A stretch of 64,000 bases of DNA, taken from Carideicomes alvinocaridis. Lineage in GTDB: Bacteria > Pseudomonadota > Alphaproteobacteria > Rhodobacterales > Rhodobacteraceae. The notes under the pieces are model-generated. The model ran no database searches and had not been told where the DNA came from. It saw nothing but the letters and a program-made list of their open reading frames with translations. The stretch is from NCBI GenBank assembly GCA_005473895.2, contig SRJI02000005.1, forward strand, positions 1-64,000. Reading direction: 5' to 3'. This document shows, in pieces, positions 16,686 through 26,300 of the stretch. Made by a program: the position numbers and the translations under genes. Position 1 is the stretch's first letter. Every line of letters begins with the position of its first letter.

Positions 16686-16737
16686 CATTTTCCCGAACTG
16701 CCCGAATTCACGGCACCTTAAGGGGTGATGCCGACAA

Positions 16738-16767
16738 TTGACTCGTCGCAACAGATGGGCATATGCT
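16738..16767 (+). promoter_or_regulatory. Promoter of the polyol transport and oxidation operon
   Basis: TTGACT (16738-16743) and TATGCT (16762-16767) are separated by 18 bases. The left arm of the operator palindrome (16756-16766) covers this -10, so a bound protein would block RNA polymerase. Confidence 0.55.
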
Positions 16768-16788
16768 CAGCCTAGTGGCATATGCCCA
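16756..16788. promoter_or_regulatory. Operator-like palindrome before the polyol binding-protein gene
   Basis: TGGGCATATGC (16756-16766) and GCATATGCCCA (16778-16788) are perfect 11-bp inverted arms with an 11-base spacer. Each arm itself contains the self-complementary octamer GCATATGC, and the two octamers are 19 bases apart start to start. The right arm lies just before the ribosome binding site of the gene starting at 16806. Confidence 0.7.
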
Positions 16789-16805
16789 CACTCTGGGAGG
16801 ATATC

Positions 16806-18131
16806 ATGACCAAGACAATGCGCGCTCTTCTGGGCGCAACCGCGCTGTCGGCCGTCGCCTTTTCCGCGTCGGCGCAGGACAACGTGACCCTGACCATCGC
16901 GACCGTGAACAATGGCGACATGATCCGCATGCAGGGCCTGACCGACGATTTCACGTCCGAGCATCCGAACATCTCGCTCGAATGGGTCACGCTCGAGGAG
17001 AACGTGCTGCGCCAGCGCGTCACGCAGGACATCGCCACCGGCGGCGGGCAGTTCGACGTGATGACCATCGGCAATTACGAGGTGCCGATCTGGGCCAAGC
17101 AGGACTGGCTGACGCCGCTGGAGAACATGCCCGAGGGCTATGACGCCGACGACATCCTGCCCGCCATCGCCGGCGGCCTGTCGGTGGACGGCACGCTTTA
17201 CGCGGCACCTTTCTACGGCGAATCCGCCATGGTGATGTACCGCACCGACCTGGCCGAGAAGGCCGGCGTCGAGATCCCGGATCAGCCGACCTGGACCGAC
17301 ATCCGCAACGCCGCCGAGGCGATGACCGACAAGGACAACGAGGTCTACGGCATCTGCCTGCGCGGCAAGGCCGGCTGGGGCGAGAACATGGCCTTCCTCA
17401 CGGCCATGGCGAACTCCTACGGCGCGCGCTGGTTTGACATGGACTGGAAAGCGCAGTTCGACAGCGAGGAGTGGAAGGCGGCGCTGACCGACTACCTCGA
17501 CATGATGGACAAGTACGGCCCTCCGGGCGCCTCGTCGAACGGCTTCAACGAGAACCTGTCGCTGTTCCAGCAGGGCAAATGCGGCATGTGGATCGACGCT
17601 ACCGTGGCGGCCTCCTTCGTCACCGACGAGGATGACTCGACCGTCGCCGACAGCGTGGGCTTTGCGCAGTTCCCGAACAAGGAAGGCGTGGACAACCACG
17701 GCAACTGGCTGTGGTCCTGGAACCTGGCCATCCCGGCTTCCACCGACGCGCCGGAAGCGGCCAAGGAGTTCGTCGCCTGGGCGACCTCCAAGGGCTACAC
17801 CGAGCTTGTCGCGAGCGAGGAAGGCTGGGCCGCCGCCCCTCCGGGCACCCGTACCTCGCTCTACGAGAACGAGAAGTACCAGGAGGCCGCGCCCTTCGCC
17901 GAGATGACCCTGAACTCGATCAACGCGGTGGATACCAACGCGCCGTCGGTCCAGGAAATCCCCTATACCGGCGCGCAATTCGTGGCGATCCCGGAATTCC
18001 AGGGCATCGGCACCGCCGTGGGGCAGCAATTCTCGGCCGCGCTCGCGGGGCAGGTGGACGCGGAGACCGCGCTCTCCAACGCCCAGCGGTCGACCCAGCG
18101 TGAAATCGACCGCGCCGGCTACGGCGACTGA
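16806..18131 (+). CDS. smoE: Polyol (sorbitol/mannitol) ABC transporter, periplasmic binding protein
   Basis: The 441-residue extracellular solute-binding protein (family 1) has a signal peptide MTKTMRALLGATALSAVAFS with cleavage after ASA (residue 23). Binding-protein landmarks include IATGGGQFDVMTIGNYEVPIW and GKCGMWIDATVAASFV. It is the first structural gene of an operon whose order (binding protein, two permeases, ATPase, sorbitol dehydrogenase, mannitol dehydrogenase) is that of the Rhodobacter smo/mtl locus, which supports the assignment. GGGAGGAT precedes the start. An operator palindrome overlaps its promoter, and a stable UUCG hairpin follows the stop codon. Confidence 0.9.
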   Translation: MTKTMRALLGATALSAVAFSASAQDNVTLTIATVNNGDMIRMQGLTDDFTSEHPNISLEWVTLEENVLRQRVTQDIATGGGQFDVMTIGNYEVPIWAKQDWLTPLENMPEGYDADDILPAIAGGLSVDGTLYAAPFYGESAMVMYRTDLAEKAGVEIPDQPTWTDIRNAAEAMTDKDNEVYGICLRGKAGWGENMAFLTAMANSYGARWFDMDWKAQFDSEEWKAALTDYLDMMDKYGPPGASSNGFNENLSLFQQGKCGMWIDATVAASFVTDEDDSTVADSVGFAQFPNKEGVDNHGNWLWSWNLAIPASTDAPEAAKEFVAWATSKGYTELVASEEGWAAAPPGTRTSLYENEKYQEAAPFAEMTLNSINAVDTNAPSVQEIPYTGAQFVAIPEFQGIGTAVGQQFSAALAGQVDAETALSNAQRSTQREIDRAGYGD

Positions 18132-18144
18132 TCTCCTCCCCGGT

Positions 18145-18170
18145 CGGGGGCTGCCTTCGGGTGGCCCCCG
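18145..18170 (+). promoter_or_regulatory. UUCG-capped intercistronic stem-loop
   Basis: The 11-bp stem CGGGGGCTGCC (18145-18155) and GGTGGCCCCCG (18160-18170), with two G-U pairs, closes a TTCG tetraloop. It begins 14 bases after the binding-protein stop and lacks a T run. It probably protects the upstream message 3' end so that binding protein exceeds permease. Confidence 0.7.
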
Positions 18171-18228
18171 CCTCGTTCGATCCGGCCGTCGCGCACGGAA
18201 CGCAGGGGGACCCGCGAGGCCCCGAGGG

Positions 18229-18271
18229 CCTGAGCACCGCGTCCCCGCTCGCCTGAGTACCGCGTCCCCGC
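18229..18271. repeat. Tandem 20-base direct repeat in the smoE-smoF gap
   Basis: Two copies (18229-18248 and 18252-18271) that share the core ACCGCGTCCCCGC differ at one base (CCTGAGC versus CCTGAGT) and are separated by 3 bases, giving a 23-base period. They lie 28 bases before the permease start. Function is unknown. Confidence 0.65.
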
Positions 18272-18299
18272 GCCGGCCCCGCTCAGAAGGGCACGCCCC

Positions 18300-19172
18300 A
18301 TGGCAACCCAGCATTCGCGCGCCGCGGCACGGCTGATGATCTCACCCTCGGTGATCCTGCTTCTCGGCTGGATGCTGATCCCGCTGGGCATGACGCTCTA
18401 CTTCTCCTTCCTGCGCTACAACCTGCTGATGCCGGGGAACAATCCCTTCGTCGGGTGGGAGAACTACGCCTATTTCCTGACCGACCCGGCCTTCCAGTCG
18501 GCCATCGTCAACACGCTCCTGCTGGTGGGGGGCGTGCTGCTCATCACCGTGGTGGGCGGCACCTTTCTGGCGATCCTGCTGGACCAGCCGATGTGGGGCC
18601 AGGGCATCGTGCGGATCCTCGTGATCGCGCCCTTCTTCGTGATGCCCACCGTGTCGGCGCTGGTCTGGAAGAACATGTTCATGAACCCGGTGAACGGGCT
18701 TTTCGCCTATCTCGCCAAGGCGCTCGGGATGCAGCCCTTCGACTTTCTCGCCCAGGCGCCCCTGGCCTCGATCATCGGCATCGTGAGCTGGCAATGGCTG
18801 CCCTTTGCCACGCTGATCCTGCTGACCGCGATGCAGTCGCTGGACAGCGAGCAGCTCGAGGCGGCCGAGATGGACGGGGCGAGCCCGCTGGCGCGCTTCT
18901 GGTACATCACGCTGCCGCACCTGTCCCGGGCGATCACCGTGGTGATCCTGATCCAGACCATTTTCCTTCTGTCGATCTTTGCCGAGATCCTGGTGACCAC
19001 CAATGGCGGCCCGGGCACGGCCTCGACCAACCTGACCTACCTCGTCTACGCCGAGAGCCTGTTGCGCTTCGACGTGGGCACGGGCTCCGCCGGTGGGGTC
19101 GTCGCCATCATCCTCGCCAATATCGTCGCGATCTTCCTGATGCGGATGATCGGCAAGAACCTCGACGCGTGA
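18300..19172 (+). CDS. smoF: Polyol ABC transporter permease, first subunit
   Basis: The 290-residue inner-membrane protein has about six transmembrane segments and the binding-protein-dependent transport (MalF-like) fold. The EAA loop that docks onto the ATPase is EAAEMDGASPLARFWYITLPHLS (about residues 190-212). It pairs with the second permease at 19422 and the ATPase at 20266. The 168-base gap from the binding-protein gene holds a stable hairpin, consistent with lower permease expression. The symbol rests on operon order as well as family. Confidence 0.9.
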   Translation: MATQHSRAAARLMISPSVILLLGWMLIPLGMTLYFSFLRYNLLMPGNNPFVGWENYAYFLTDPAFQSAIVNTLLLVGGVLLITVVGGTFLAILLDQPMWGQGIVRILVIAPFFVMPTVSALVWKNMFMNPVNGLFAYLAKALGMQPFDFLAQAPLASIIGIVSWQWLPFATLILLTAMQSLDSEQLEAAEMDGASPLARFWYITLPHLSRAITVVILIQTIFLLSIFAEILVTTNGGPGTASTNLTYLVYAESLLRFDVGTGSAGGVVAIILANIVAIFLMRMIGKNLDA

Positions 19173-19421
19173 GGGAGGGGATGATGATGACCTTCGCCCC
19201 CTGCCCCGCCCCGCACGAAGCGACGCGCCCGTCCCCGGGCAGGCGCATCCGGAACGCCCGTGGTCCACGGTTTGGCCTGAAAGCCCCGGACGCCCTTGCG
19301 GATCCTGCCCTCGCCGATGCGCCCTCCCGCCGGGACAATCACGCTCGGCACGGGCTGGGCGCCCACGCGGATCAACGGCGCGCCCTTTCCCCGGCCGTCA
19401 CCTTGAACGGGAGCCTCTGAC
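19173..19421 (+). other. Unusual 249-base gap between the two permease genes, with a weak small open frame
   Basis: Permease genes of this type are normally almost contiguous, so this gap is odd. An open frame from an ATG at 19187 (or 19181) to the stop at 19418-19420 fills it. It has GGAG 9 bases before the ATG and ends one base before the next gene. The 77-residue product is rich in Arg, Pro and Ala (it begins MTFAPCPAPHEATRPSPG) and resembles no family. It may be a real small protein or merely spacer. Both readings are open. Confidence 0.4.
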
Positions 19422-20252
<831 letters not shown>

Positions 20253-20265
20253 GGACAACACATCC

Positions 20266-21266
<1,001 letters not shown>

Positions 21267-21270
<4 letters not shown>

Positions 21271-22040
21271 CGCGGCTCGCAGGCAGGACGGCCCTCATCA
21301 CGGGGGCAGCCCGGGGGATCGGGCTGGCCTTTGCCCGGGCCTACGCGGCCGAAGGGGCGAAGGTGGCCCTCGCCGATATCGACGCCGACCGCGCGCAAGA
21401 GGCGGCGGCGTCGATCGGCGGGGGTGCGATCGCCGTGCGGATGGACGTGACCGACCAGCAGAGCATCGAGGCCGGCGTCGCCGACACGGTGAAGCGGCTG
21501 GGGCGCATCGACATCCTGGTCAACAACGCCGCGCTCTTCTCCGCCGCCCCGGTGGTGGAGATCGCGCGCGAGGATTTCGACCGGCTGATGGCCGTGAACG
21601 TGGCCGGCACGCTCTTCACGATGCAGGCGGTGGCCCGGCACATGATCGCGCAGGGCGGCGGCGGCCGGATCATCAACATGGCCTCCCAGGCCGGGCGGCG
21701 CGGCGAGGCGCTGGTGGCGGTCTACTGCGCGACCAAGGCGGCGGTGATCTCTCTCACGCAATCCGCCGGGCTCGACCTGATCCGCCACGGGATCAACGTC
21801 AACGCCATCGCCCCCGGCGTGGTGGACGGCGAACATTGGGACGGGGTCGATGCCTTCTTCGCGAAATACGAGGGGCTGGAGCCGGGGGAAAAGAAGAAGC
21901 AGGTGGGCCGCGCCGTGCCTTACGGCCGCATGGGCACCGCCGAGGACCTCACCGGGATGGCGATCTTCCTCGCCTCGGACGAGGCCGAGTACATCGTCGC
22001 CCAGACCTACAACGTCGACGGCGGAAACTGGATGAGCTGA
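21267..22040 (+). CDS. smoS: Sorbitol dehydrogenase (L-iditol 2-dehydrogenase), SDR family
   Basis: The 257-residue short-chain dehydrogenase oxidises sorbitol to fructose with NAD+. TGAARGIG (12-19) binds the cofactor, NNA (86-88) is present, and the catalytic set is S140, Y153 and K157 in YCATK. The C-terminal [33 protein letters not shown] is the usual SDR end. Translational coupling to smoK and a 1-base gap to the mannitol dehydrogenase gene place it in the polyol operon. The substrate assignment depends largely on that context. Confidence 0.9.
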
Positions 22041-22041
22041 C

Positions 22042-23511
22042 ATGGCGAACGCACTGAACAAAGACCTTCTCGACAGCCTGCCCGACGGCGTGGAGGGCCC
22101 CGGCTACGACCGCGCGGGCCTGAGCTCCGGCATCGTGCATTACGGTGTCGGCAACTTTCACCGCGCCCACCAGGCGGTCTACCTGTCGCGACTGATGAAG
22201 ACCGGCAAGGGCCATGACTGGGCCATCACCGGCGCGGGCGTGCGCCCCGGCGACGCCGCGATGCGCGAGCGGCTGAAGGCGCAGGACTGGCTTTATACCG
22301 TGGTGGATCTCGACCCTGCCGGGCTGTCGGCGCAGGTGGTGGGGGCCATGGTGGATTTCGCCCCCGTCGATCCGGCGGAAAACATCGCGCGGATGGTGGA
22401 CCCCTCGACGCGGATCGTCTCGCTGACCGTGACCGAGGGCGGCTACTTCATCGACGCGGACACCGGGGCCTTCGACGCGGAACATCCCGACATCCAGGCG
22501 GACCTCGGCACAGACGCCCCGAAGACCGTCTTCGGCCAGATCTGCGCAGCGCTGAAGCAGCGCTTCGACGCGGGCACGCCGCCCTTCACGCTCATGTCCT
22601 GCGACAACATCCCGGAAAACGGCGATGCGACCCGGCAGGCGGTGCTGGGCTTCGCCCGCCTGTCGGATCCCGCGCTGGCCGACCGGGTCGAGGCCGAGGT
22701 GGCCTTTCCGAACGGCATGGTGGATTGCATCACCCCCGCCACCTCGCCGCGCGAGCTGCGGATGGTGGCCGAGACCTTCGGCATCGAGGACGCGGCGCCG
22801 GTGGTCTGCGAACCCTTCCGCCAATGGGTGCTGGAGGACCGCTTTCCGATGGGCCGCCCGCCGCTCGAAGAGGTAGGGGTGGAGTTCGTGGACGAGGTCC
22901 TGCCTTACGAGCTGATGAAGCTGCGGATCCTCAACGGCGGCCACGCCGCCATCGCCTATCCCTCCGCCCTGCTGGGTCACGAGCTGGCGCATGAGGGCAT
23001 GGGCGATCCGGACGTGGACGCCTGGCTGACCGCGCTGGAGCGGCGCGAGGTGATCCCGACGCTGAACCCGATCCCCGGCGTGGATTATGAGGCCTACCTC
23101 GCCAAGATCCGCGAACGCTTCGGCAACGAGAAGGTGGGCGACACGATCGCGCGGCTCTGCCTCGACGGCTCGAACCGGCAGCCGAAATTCATCCTGCCGA
23201 CCCTGCGCGACGCGCTGCGCGACGGAAAGCCCTACGAGGGGCTGGCGCTGGAGGTCGCGCTCTGGTGCCGCTACTGCGCAGGCGAGGACGAGGAGGGCCG
23301 CGCCATCACGCTCGACGACGAGCGGGCCGTGGTGCTGACCGACGCCGCGCGCCGCGCCCGAACCGACCCCTCCGCCTTCCTGTCACTGGGCGAGGTCTTC
23401 GGCACGCTGGGCCGCGACGCGCGGTTCGCGGAGGCCTTCGGCGACAAGCTGCAGGCGCTCTGGCAAGATGGCGTTCGCGCTGTGCTTCGCCGCTATGTCT
23501 CTGGCACGTAG
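22042..23511 (+). CDS. mtlK: Mannitol 2-dehydrogenase, polyol-specific long-chain dehydrogenase
   Basis: The 489-residue NAD-dependent enzyme converts D-mannitol (or D-arabinitol) to the ketose. It has the N-terminal Rossmann region beginning GIVHYGVGNFHRAHQAVYL and the family signature K293-x4-N298-x2-H301 in KLRILNGGH. Length is typical. It ends the operon: the next gene at 23590 has a different promoter pattern. A fructokinase (mtlZ or xylulokinase-like), which often closes this locus, is not present here, so fructose must be phosphorylated by an enzyme encoded elsewhere. Confidence 0.94.
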   Translation: MANALNKDLLDSLPDGVEGPGYDRAGLSSGIVHYGVGNFHRAHQAVYLSRLMKTGKGHDWAITGAGVRPGDAAMRERLKAQDWLYTVVDLDPAGLSAQVVGAMVDFAPVDPAENIARMVDPSTRIVSLTVTEGGYFIDADTGAFDAEHPDIQADLGTDAPKTVFGQICAALKQRFDAGTPPFTLMSCDNIPENGDATRQAVLGFARLSDPALADRVEAEVAFPNGMVDCITPATSPRELRMVAETFGIEDAAPVVCEPFRQWVLEDRFPMGRPPLEEVGVEFVDEVLPYELMKLRILNGGHAAIAYPSALLGHELAHEGMGDPDVDAWLTALERREVIPTLNPIPGVDYEAYLAKIRERFGNEKVGDTIARLCLDGSNRQPKFILPTLRDALRDGKPYEGLALEVALWCRYCAGEDEEGRAITLDDERAVVLTDAARRARTDPSAFLSLGEVFGTLGRDARFAEAFGDKLQALWQDGVRAVLRRYVSGT

Positions 23512-23527
23512 AGATTTTACAGAATTT

Positions 23528-23553
23528 GGAACAGGACCGCGAAGAGGCTCGTT
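23528..23553 (+). promoter_or_regulatory. Stress-sigma-type promoter pattern before the PRC-barrel gene
   Basis: GGAAC (23528-23532) and CGTT (23550-23553) are separated by 17 bases, matching the GGAAC-N16/17-CGTT pattern known for EcfG-type general stress sigma factors of Alphaproteobacteria. The ATG is 37 bases downstream. Many Rhodobacterales lack a canonical EcfG, so RpoH-type control is an alternative. Confidence 0.4.
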
Positions 23554-23589
23554 GACTCCCTGAAACCGAAATCGAAAGGGAGCGAAACA

Positions 23590-24210
23590 ATGAAACTTCT
23601 GACTGTCAGCACCCTTGCCCTGACCGTTGCCGCCTCGGGCGCAATCGCCCAGAGCAATGACACCGAGACCGACATGAACGCCCAGACCAATGGCGAGATG
23701 TCGGCGCAGGCGACCGAAAATGCCAGCGACATGGACAACACCATGTCCGACGATGGCGCGATGGCGGAAGACAGCGAGATGTCCGACGACAACGCGATGG
23801 CGTCGAGCGGCATGAACGGCCGCAGCGACATCAGTGGCATGACGAGCGCCGACATGGGTGGCATGCAGGGCAACCTGATCCGCACCCGGGACATTACCGG
23901 CGGTGACGTCTACACCACCAACGAAGCCAACGACGAAGGCTGGAACAGCGCGAACGTCTATGACGGCGTCGGCGACAACTGGAACCAGATCGGCGAGATC
24001 GAGGACATCGTCCTGACGCAGGACGGCCAGATGGCCGGCATCATCGCCGAAGTCGGTGGCTTCCTCGACATCGCGGACAAGCACGTGATGGTCGCTGTCA
24101 ACGACGTGAGCCTGGTGGCCGTGGACAACGCGGAATACGCCTTCGTGACCCGGCTGAACGAGGAAGACCTCGAGTCGATGGAAGGCGTCGACGAAGGCTT
24201 CTGGGACTAA
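23590..24210 (+). CDS. Exported PRC-barrel domain protein
   Basis: The 206-residue protein has a signal peptide MKLLTVSTLALTVAASGAIA cleaved before Q21. A very acidic, Met/Asn/Asp-rich linker (about residues 25-100, with repeated SDDNAM/SDDGAM-like units) follows, then a PRC-barrel domain (about 120-195) containing QIGEIEDIVLTQDGQMAGIIAEVGGFLDIADKHVMV. Such proteins are periplasmic, and several relatives are induced by stress. The function is unknown. The low-complexity linker could bind cations. It has its own promoter pattern and a strong terminator, so it is a monocistronic unit. Confidence 0.85.
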   Translation: MKLLTVSTLALTVAASGAIAQSNDTETDMNAQTNGEMSAQATENASDMDNTMSDDGAMAEDSEMSDDNAMASSGMNGRSDISGMTSADMGGMQGNLIRTRDITGGDVYTTNEANDEGWNSANVYDGVGDNWNQIGEIEDIVLTQDGQMAGIIAEVGGFLDIADKHVMVAVNDVSLVAVDNAEYAFVTRLNEEDLESMEGVDEGFWD

Positions 24211-24243
24211 GCTTCGCCCGGCACACTTGCCGGAAAGTTACCA

Positions 24244-24278
24244 CGGCGCGGCGGTACTTCCGCCGCGCCGTTTTCTTT
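24244..24278 (+). terminator. Rho-independent terminator of the PRC-barrel gene
   Basis: CGGCGCGGCGG (24244-24254) and CCGCCGCGCCG (24260-24270) form a perfect 11-bp stem with loop TACTT, followed by TTTTCTTTT. It starts 33 bases after the stop codon. Confidence 0.95.
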
Positions 24279-24411
24279 TGTCCGGTCTGGGCAGCCCACG
24301 CAGACCCCGACCTTTCCCAAGCCAAGGCTGCGATCATGACCGTGGGCAAGCCGGTCGACCGGCTGGCTACTCCACGGATTTGGGAGTCTTTCTCTCGTCT
24401 ATCAGGGGAAC

Positions 24412-24447
24412 GGCCGGGCCCGTCTGCCGAAAAAACCAGGCCCGGCC
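24412..24447. repeat. Inverted repeat downstream of the ectoine synthase-like gene
   Basis: GGCCGGGCC (24412-24420) and GGCCCGGCC (24439-24447) are perfect 9-bp arms around an 18-base loop that contains a run of A (T on the minus strand). It lies just after the minus-strand gene and may end its transcript. Confidence 0.45.
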
Positions 24448-24453
24448 AAACCC

Positions 24454-24855
24454 TCAATGCTGCACGATCGTGCCGTCATCCTCGTAGAGCGGGTAGCTTC
24501 CCTGCTCGTCGTGATCTTCCGGCCCCACCAGCGCGGGGGTGAAGACGCACAGGACGGTCATGCCCTTCTCGCTGCTCAGGATGTGCTTCTGGTGCTTGTC
24601 CAGCGCGTAGAGGGTACCGGGGGTGAGCGTCCATTCCCCGCCTTCCGTCAGGTCCTCGATCTTGCCCTCGCCCTCGGTGCAGATCACCGTCTCGCGGTGG
24701 TTGCGATACCACATGTGCAGCGACTGGCCGGGCTTGATGTAGGTCTCGTGGACCGAGTGCCCCATCCCGTCCTTCCGCAATGTGTAGCGGCGCGAGATGA
24801 ATTTCTCCTCGTCGACGGCGTTGCTTTTCGCGTCGTCCTTGCTGCGCACGATCAT
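24454..24855 (-). CDS. ectC: Ectoine synthase-like cupin (solitary EctC homolog)
   Basis: The 133-residue cupin matches ectoine synthase, which cyclises N-gamma-acetyl-diaminobutyrate to ectoine with loss of water. The iron ligands of characterised EctC proteins appear kept as E55 (NHRETVIC), Y83 and H91 (LYALDKHQKH), and the CTEGEGKIEDL turn and VFTPALVGPEDHDEQGSYPL tail are characteristic. The usual HYKHHFEA segment reads WYRNHRET, so it is divergent. ectA, ectB and ask_ect are absent. It lies 26 bases downstream of an amidase gene on the same strand. Solitary EctC proteins may act on imported precursors or other substrates, so the ectoine role is uncertain. Confidence 0.82.
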   Translation of the reverse strand: MIVRSKDDAKSNAVDEEKFISRRYTLRKDGMGHSVHETYIKPGQSLHMWYRNHRETVICTEGEGKIEDLTEGGEWTLTPGTLYALDKHQKHILSSEKGMTVLCVFTPALVGPEDHDEQGSYPLYEDDGTIVQH

Positions 24856-24881
24856 GGCGTCTCTCCTTTGCTCGTGATGGA

Positions 24882-26300
24882 TCAGGCGGTTTCGGCCGGG
24901 TCCGGCACGGTCGGAAAGCGCGGCGGATGGGCCTGCAGGTAAGCATGGGCCGCGCGCAGGACCCGCACGTCGTCATGTTTCCCGCCGGCAAGCTGGAAGC
25001 CCACGGGCAGCCCCTCGTCGGTGAACCCGCAGGGGACCGAGGCGGCCGGCTGCTGGCTGAGGTTGAACGGGTAGGAAAACGGCGACCATTCGGTCCAGTC
25101 GGTCATCCGGCTGCCCGGCGGGGTGTCGTGGTTAATCTCGAAGGGCGGCACGGCCACCGAGGGCGTCATCAGCAGGTGGTAATCGCGGTTGAACCGCTCC
25201 AGCCGCCGGGTCAGGTCGGCGCGGGCCGACAGCGCGCGGAAGAACTCCACAGCGGACCATTCCTCCGCCCGGCGCGCATTGTCCACGAGGCCGGGATCGA
25301 GCTTCTTGCGCTGTTCGGCGGTGCAGGCGAGGTAGAGGTCGAGCGAGGCGGTGAACCAGATCTTCTGGAACGTGTCGATCGGGCTTTCGAAGCCGGGATG
25401 GATCTCGACGATCTCGGCGCCCAGCCCTTCCAGCTTACCGGCGGCCTCGCGCACCCGGGTGGCGACACCCTCGTCCACCTCGGCATAGCCCAGGTCGGGC
25501 GAATAGGCGATCCGCAGGCCGCGCAGCCCCTGGTCGAGGTCGGCGCCCCAATCCTCGGGCTGGCCCCGGACCGCGTAGGGGTCGACGTAATCGTAGCGGC
25601 CGATCACGTTCAGCATCATGGCCGCATCCTCCACCGTGCGGGCGAGCGGGCCGATATGGCTGAGCGTCGGGGATTTGGACGGCGGCCATTGCGGCGTCCA
25701 GCCGAAGGTCGGCTTGAAGCCGAAGACCCCGGTGAACGACGCGGGAATGCGGATCGAGCCGCCGGAATCGCCACCCTGGTGCAGCGCGCCCATGTTCAGC
25801 GCACAGGCCGCGGCCGCCCCGCCGGAGGACCCGCCGGGCGTCAGCGCGGTGTCCCAGGGATTGGCGGTGGCGCCGAAGAGTCGGTTGTCGGTGACGCCCT
25901 TCCAGCCGAATTCCGGCGTGTTCGTCTTGCCAAGCAGCACCGCGCCCGCCTCGCGCAGGCGGCGGGCCGGCGGCGCGTCCGAGGTGCAGGCCGTGTCGCT
26001 CGTGACCAGCGACCCCTCGCGCGAGGGCCAGCCTTCGACGTCCGTAAGGTCCTTGACGGAGACCGGCACGCCGTCCAGCGCGCTCAGCGGCTCGCCCCGG
26101 CCCCACCGCTGCGCAGAGGCGCGGGCGGCCTTCTCGGCCCCCTCCCGGTCCACCAGCACATAGGCGTTCACCGTGTCGTTGAAGCGGTCGATCCGGTCGA
26201 GCGCGGCGCGGGTGGCTTCCAGCGGCGACAGGTCCTTGCGCTCATAGGCGGAGGAAAGCTGTTTCGCCGTCCATGTTCCGGGATCGCTCTGTGTGCTCAT
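24882..26300 (-). CDS. Amidase-signature family amidase
   Basis: The 472-residue protein has the full amidase-signature triad: K83 in VSVKDLTDVEG, the cis-serine within GGSSGG (156-161) and nucleophile S182 in GGDSGGSIRIPA. The end, ASVPCGFTDEGLPVGFQLAGGKHDDVRVLRAAHAYLQ, is typical of this family. Such enzymes cut carboxamides; the substrate here is unknown. It shares an operon with the ectoine-synthase-like cupin (26-base gap), which suggests the two act on related amide or diamino acid compounds. The start at 26300 gives MSTQSDPGTWTAKQL. The upstream frame extension has no similarity. Confidence 0.9.
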   Translation of the reverse strand: MSTQSDPGTWTAKQLSSAYERKDLSPLEATRAALDRIDRFNDTVNAYVLVDREGAEKAARASAQRWGRGEPLSALDGVPVSVKDLTDVEGWPSREGSLVTSDTACTSDAPPARRLREAGAVLLGKTNTPEFGWKGVTDNRLFGATANPWDTALTPGGSSGGAAAACALNMGALHQGGDSGGSIRIPASFTGVFGFKPTFGWTPQWPPSKSPTLSHIGPLARTVEDAAMMLNVIGRYDYVDPYAVRGQPEDWGADLDQGLRGLRIAYSPDLGYAEVDEGVATRVREAAGKLEGLGAEIVEIHPGFESPIDTFQKIWFTASLDLYLACTAEQRKKLDPGLVDNARRAEEWSAVEFFRALSARADLTRRLERFNRDYHLLMTPSVAVPPFEINHDTPPGSRMTDWTEWSPFSYPFNLSQQPAASVPCGFTDEGLPVGFQLAGGKHDDVRVLRAAHAYLQAHPPRFPTVPDPAETA

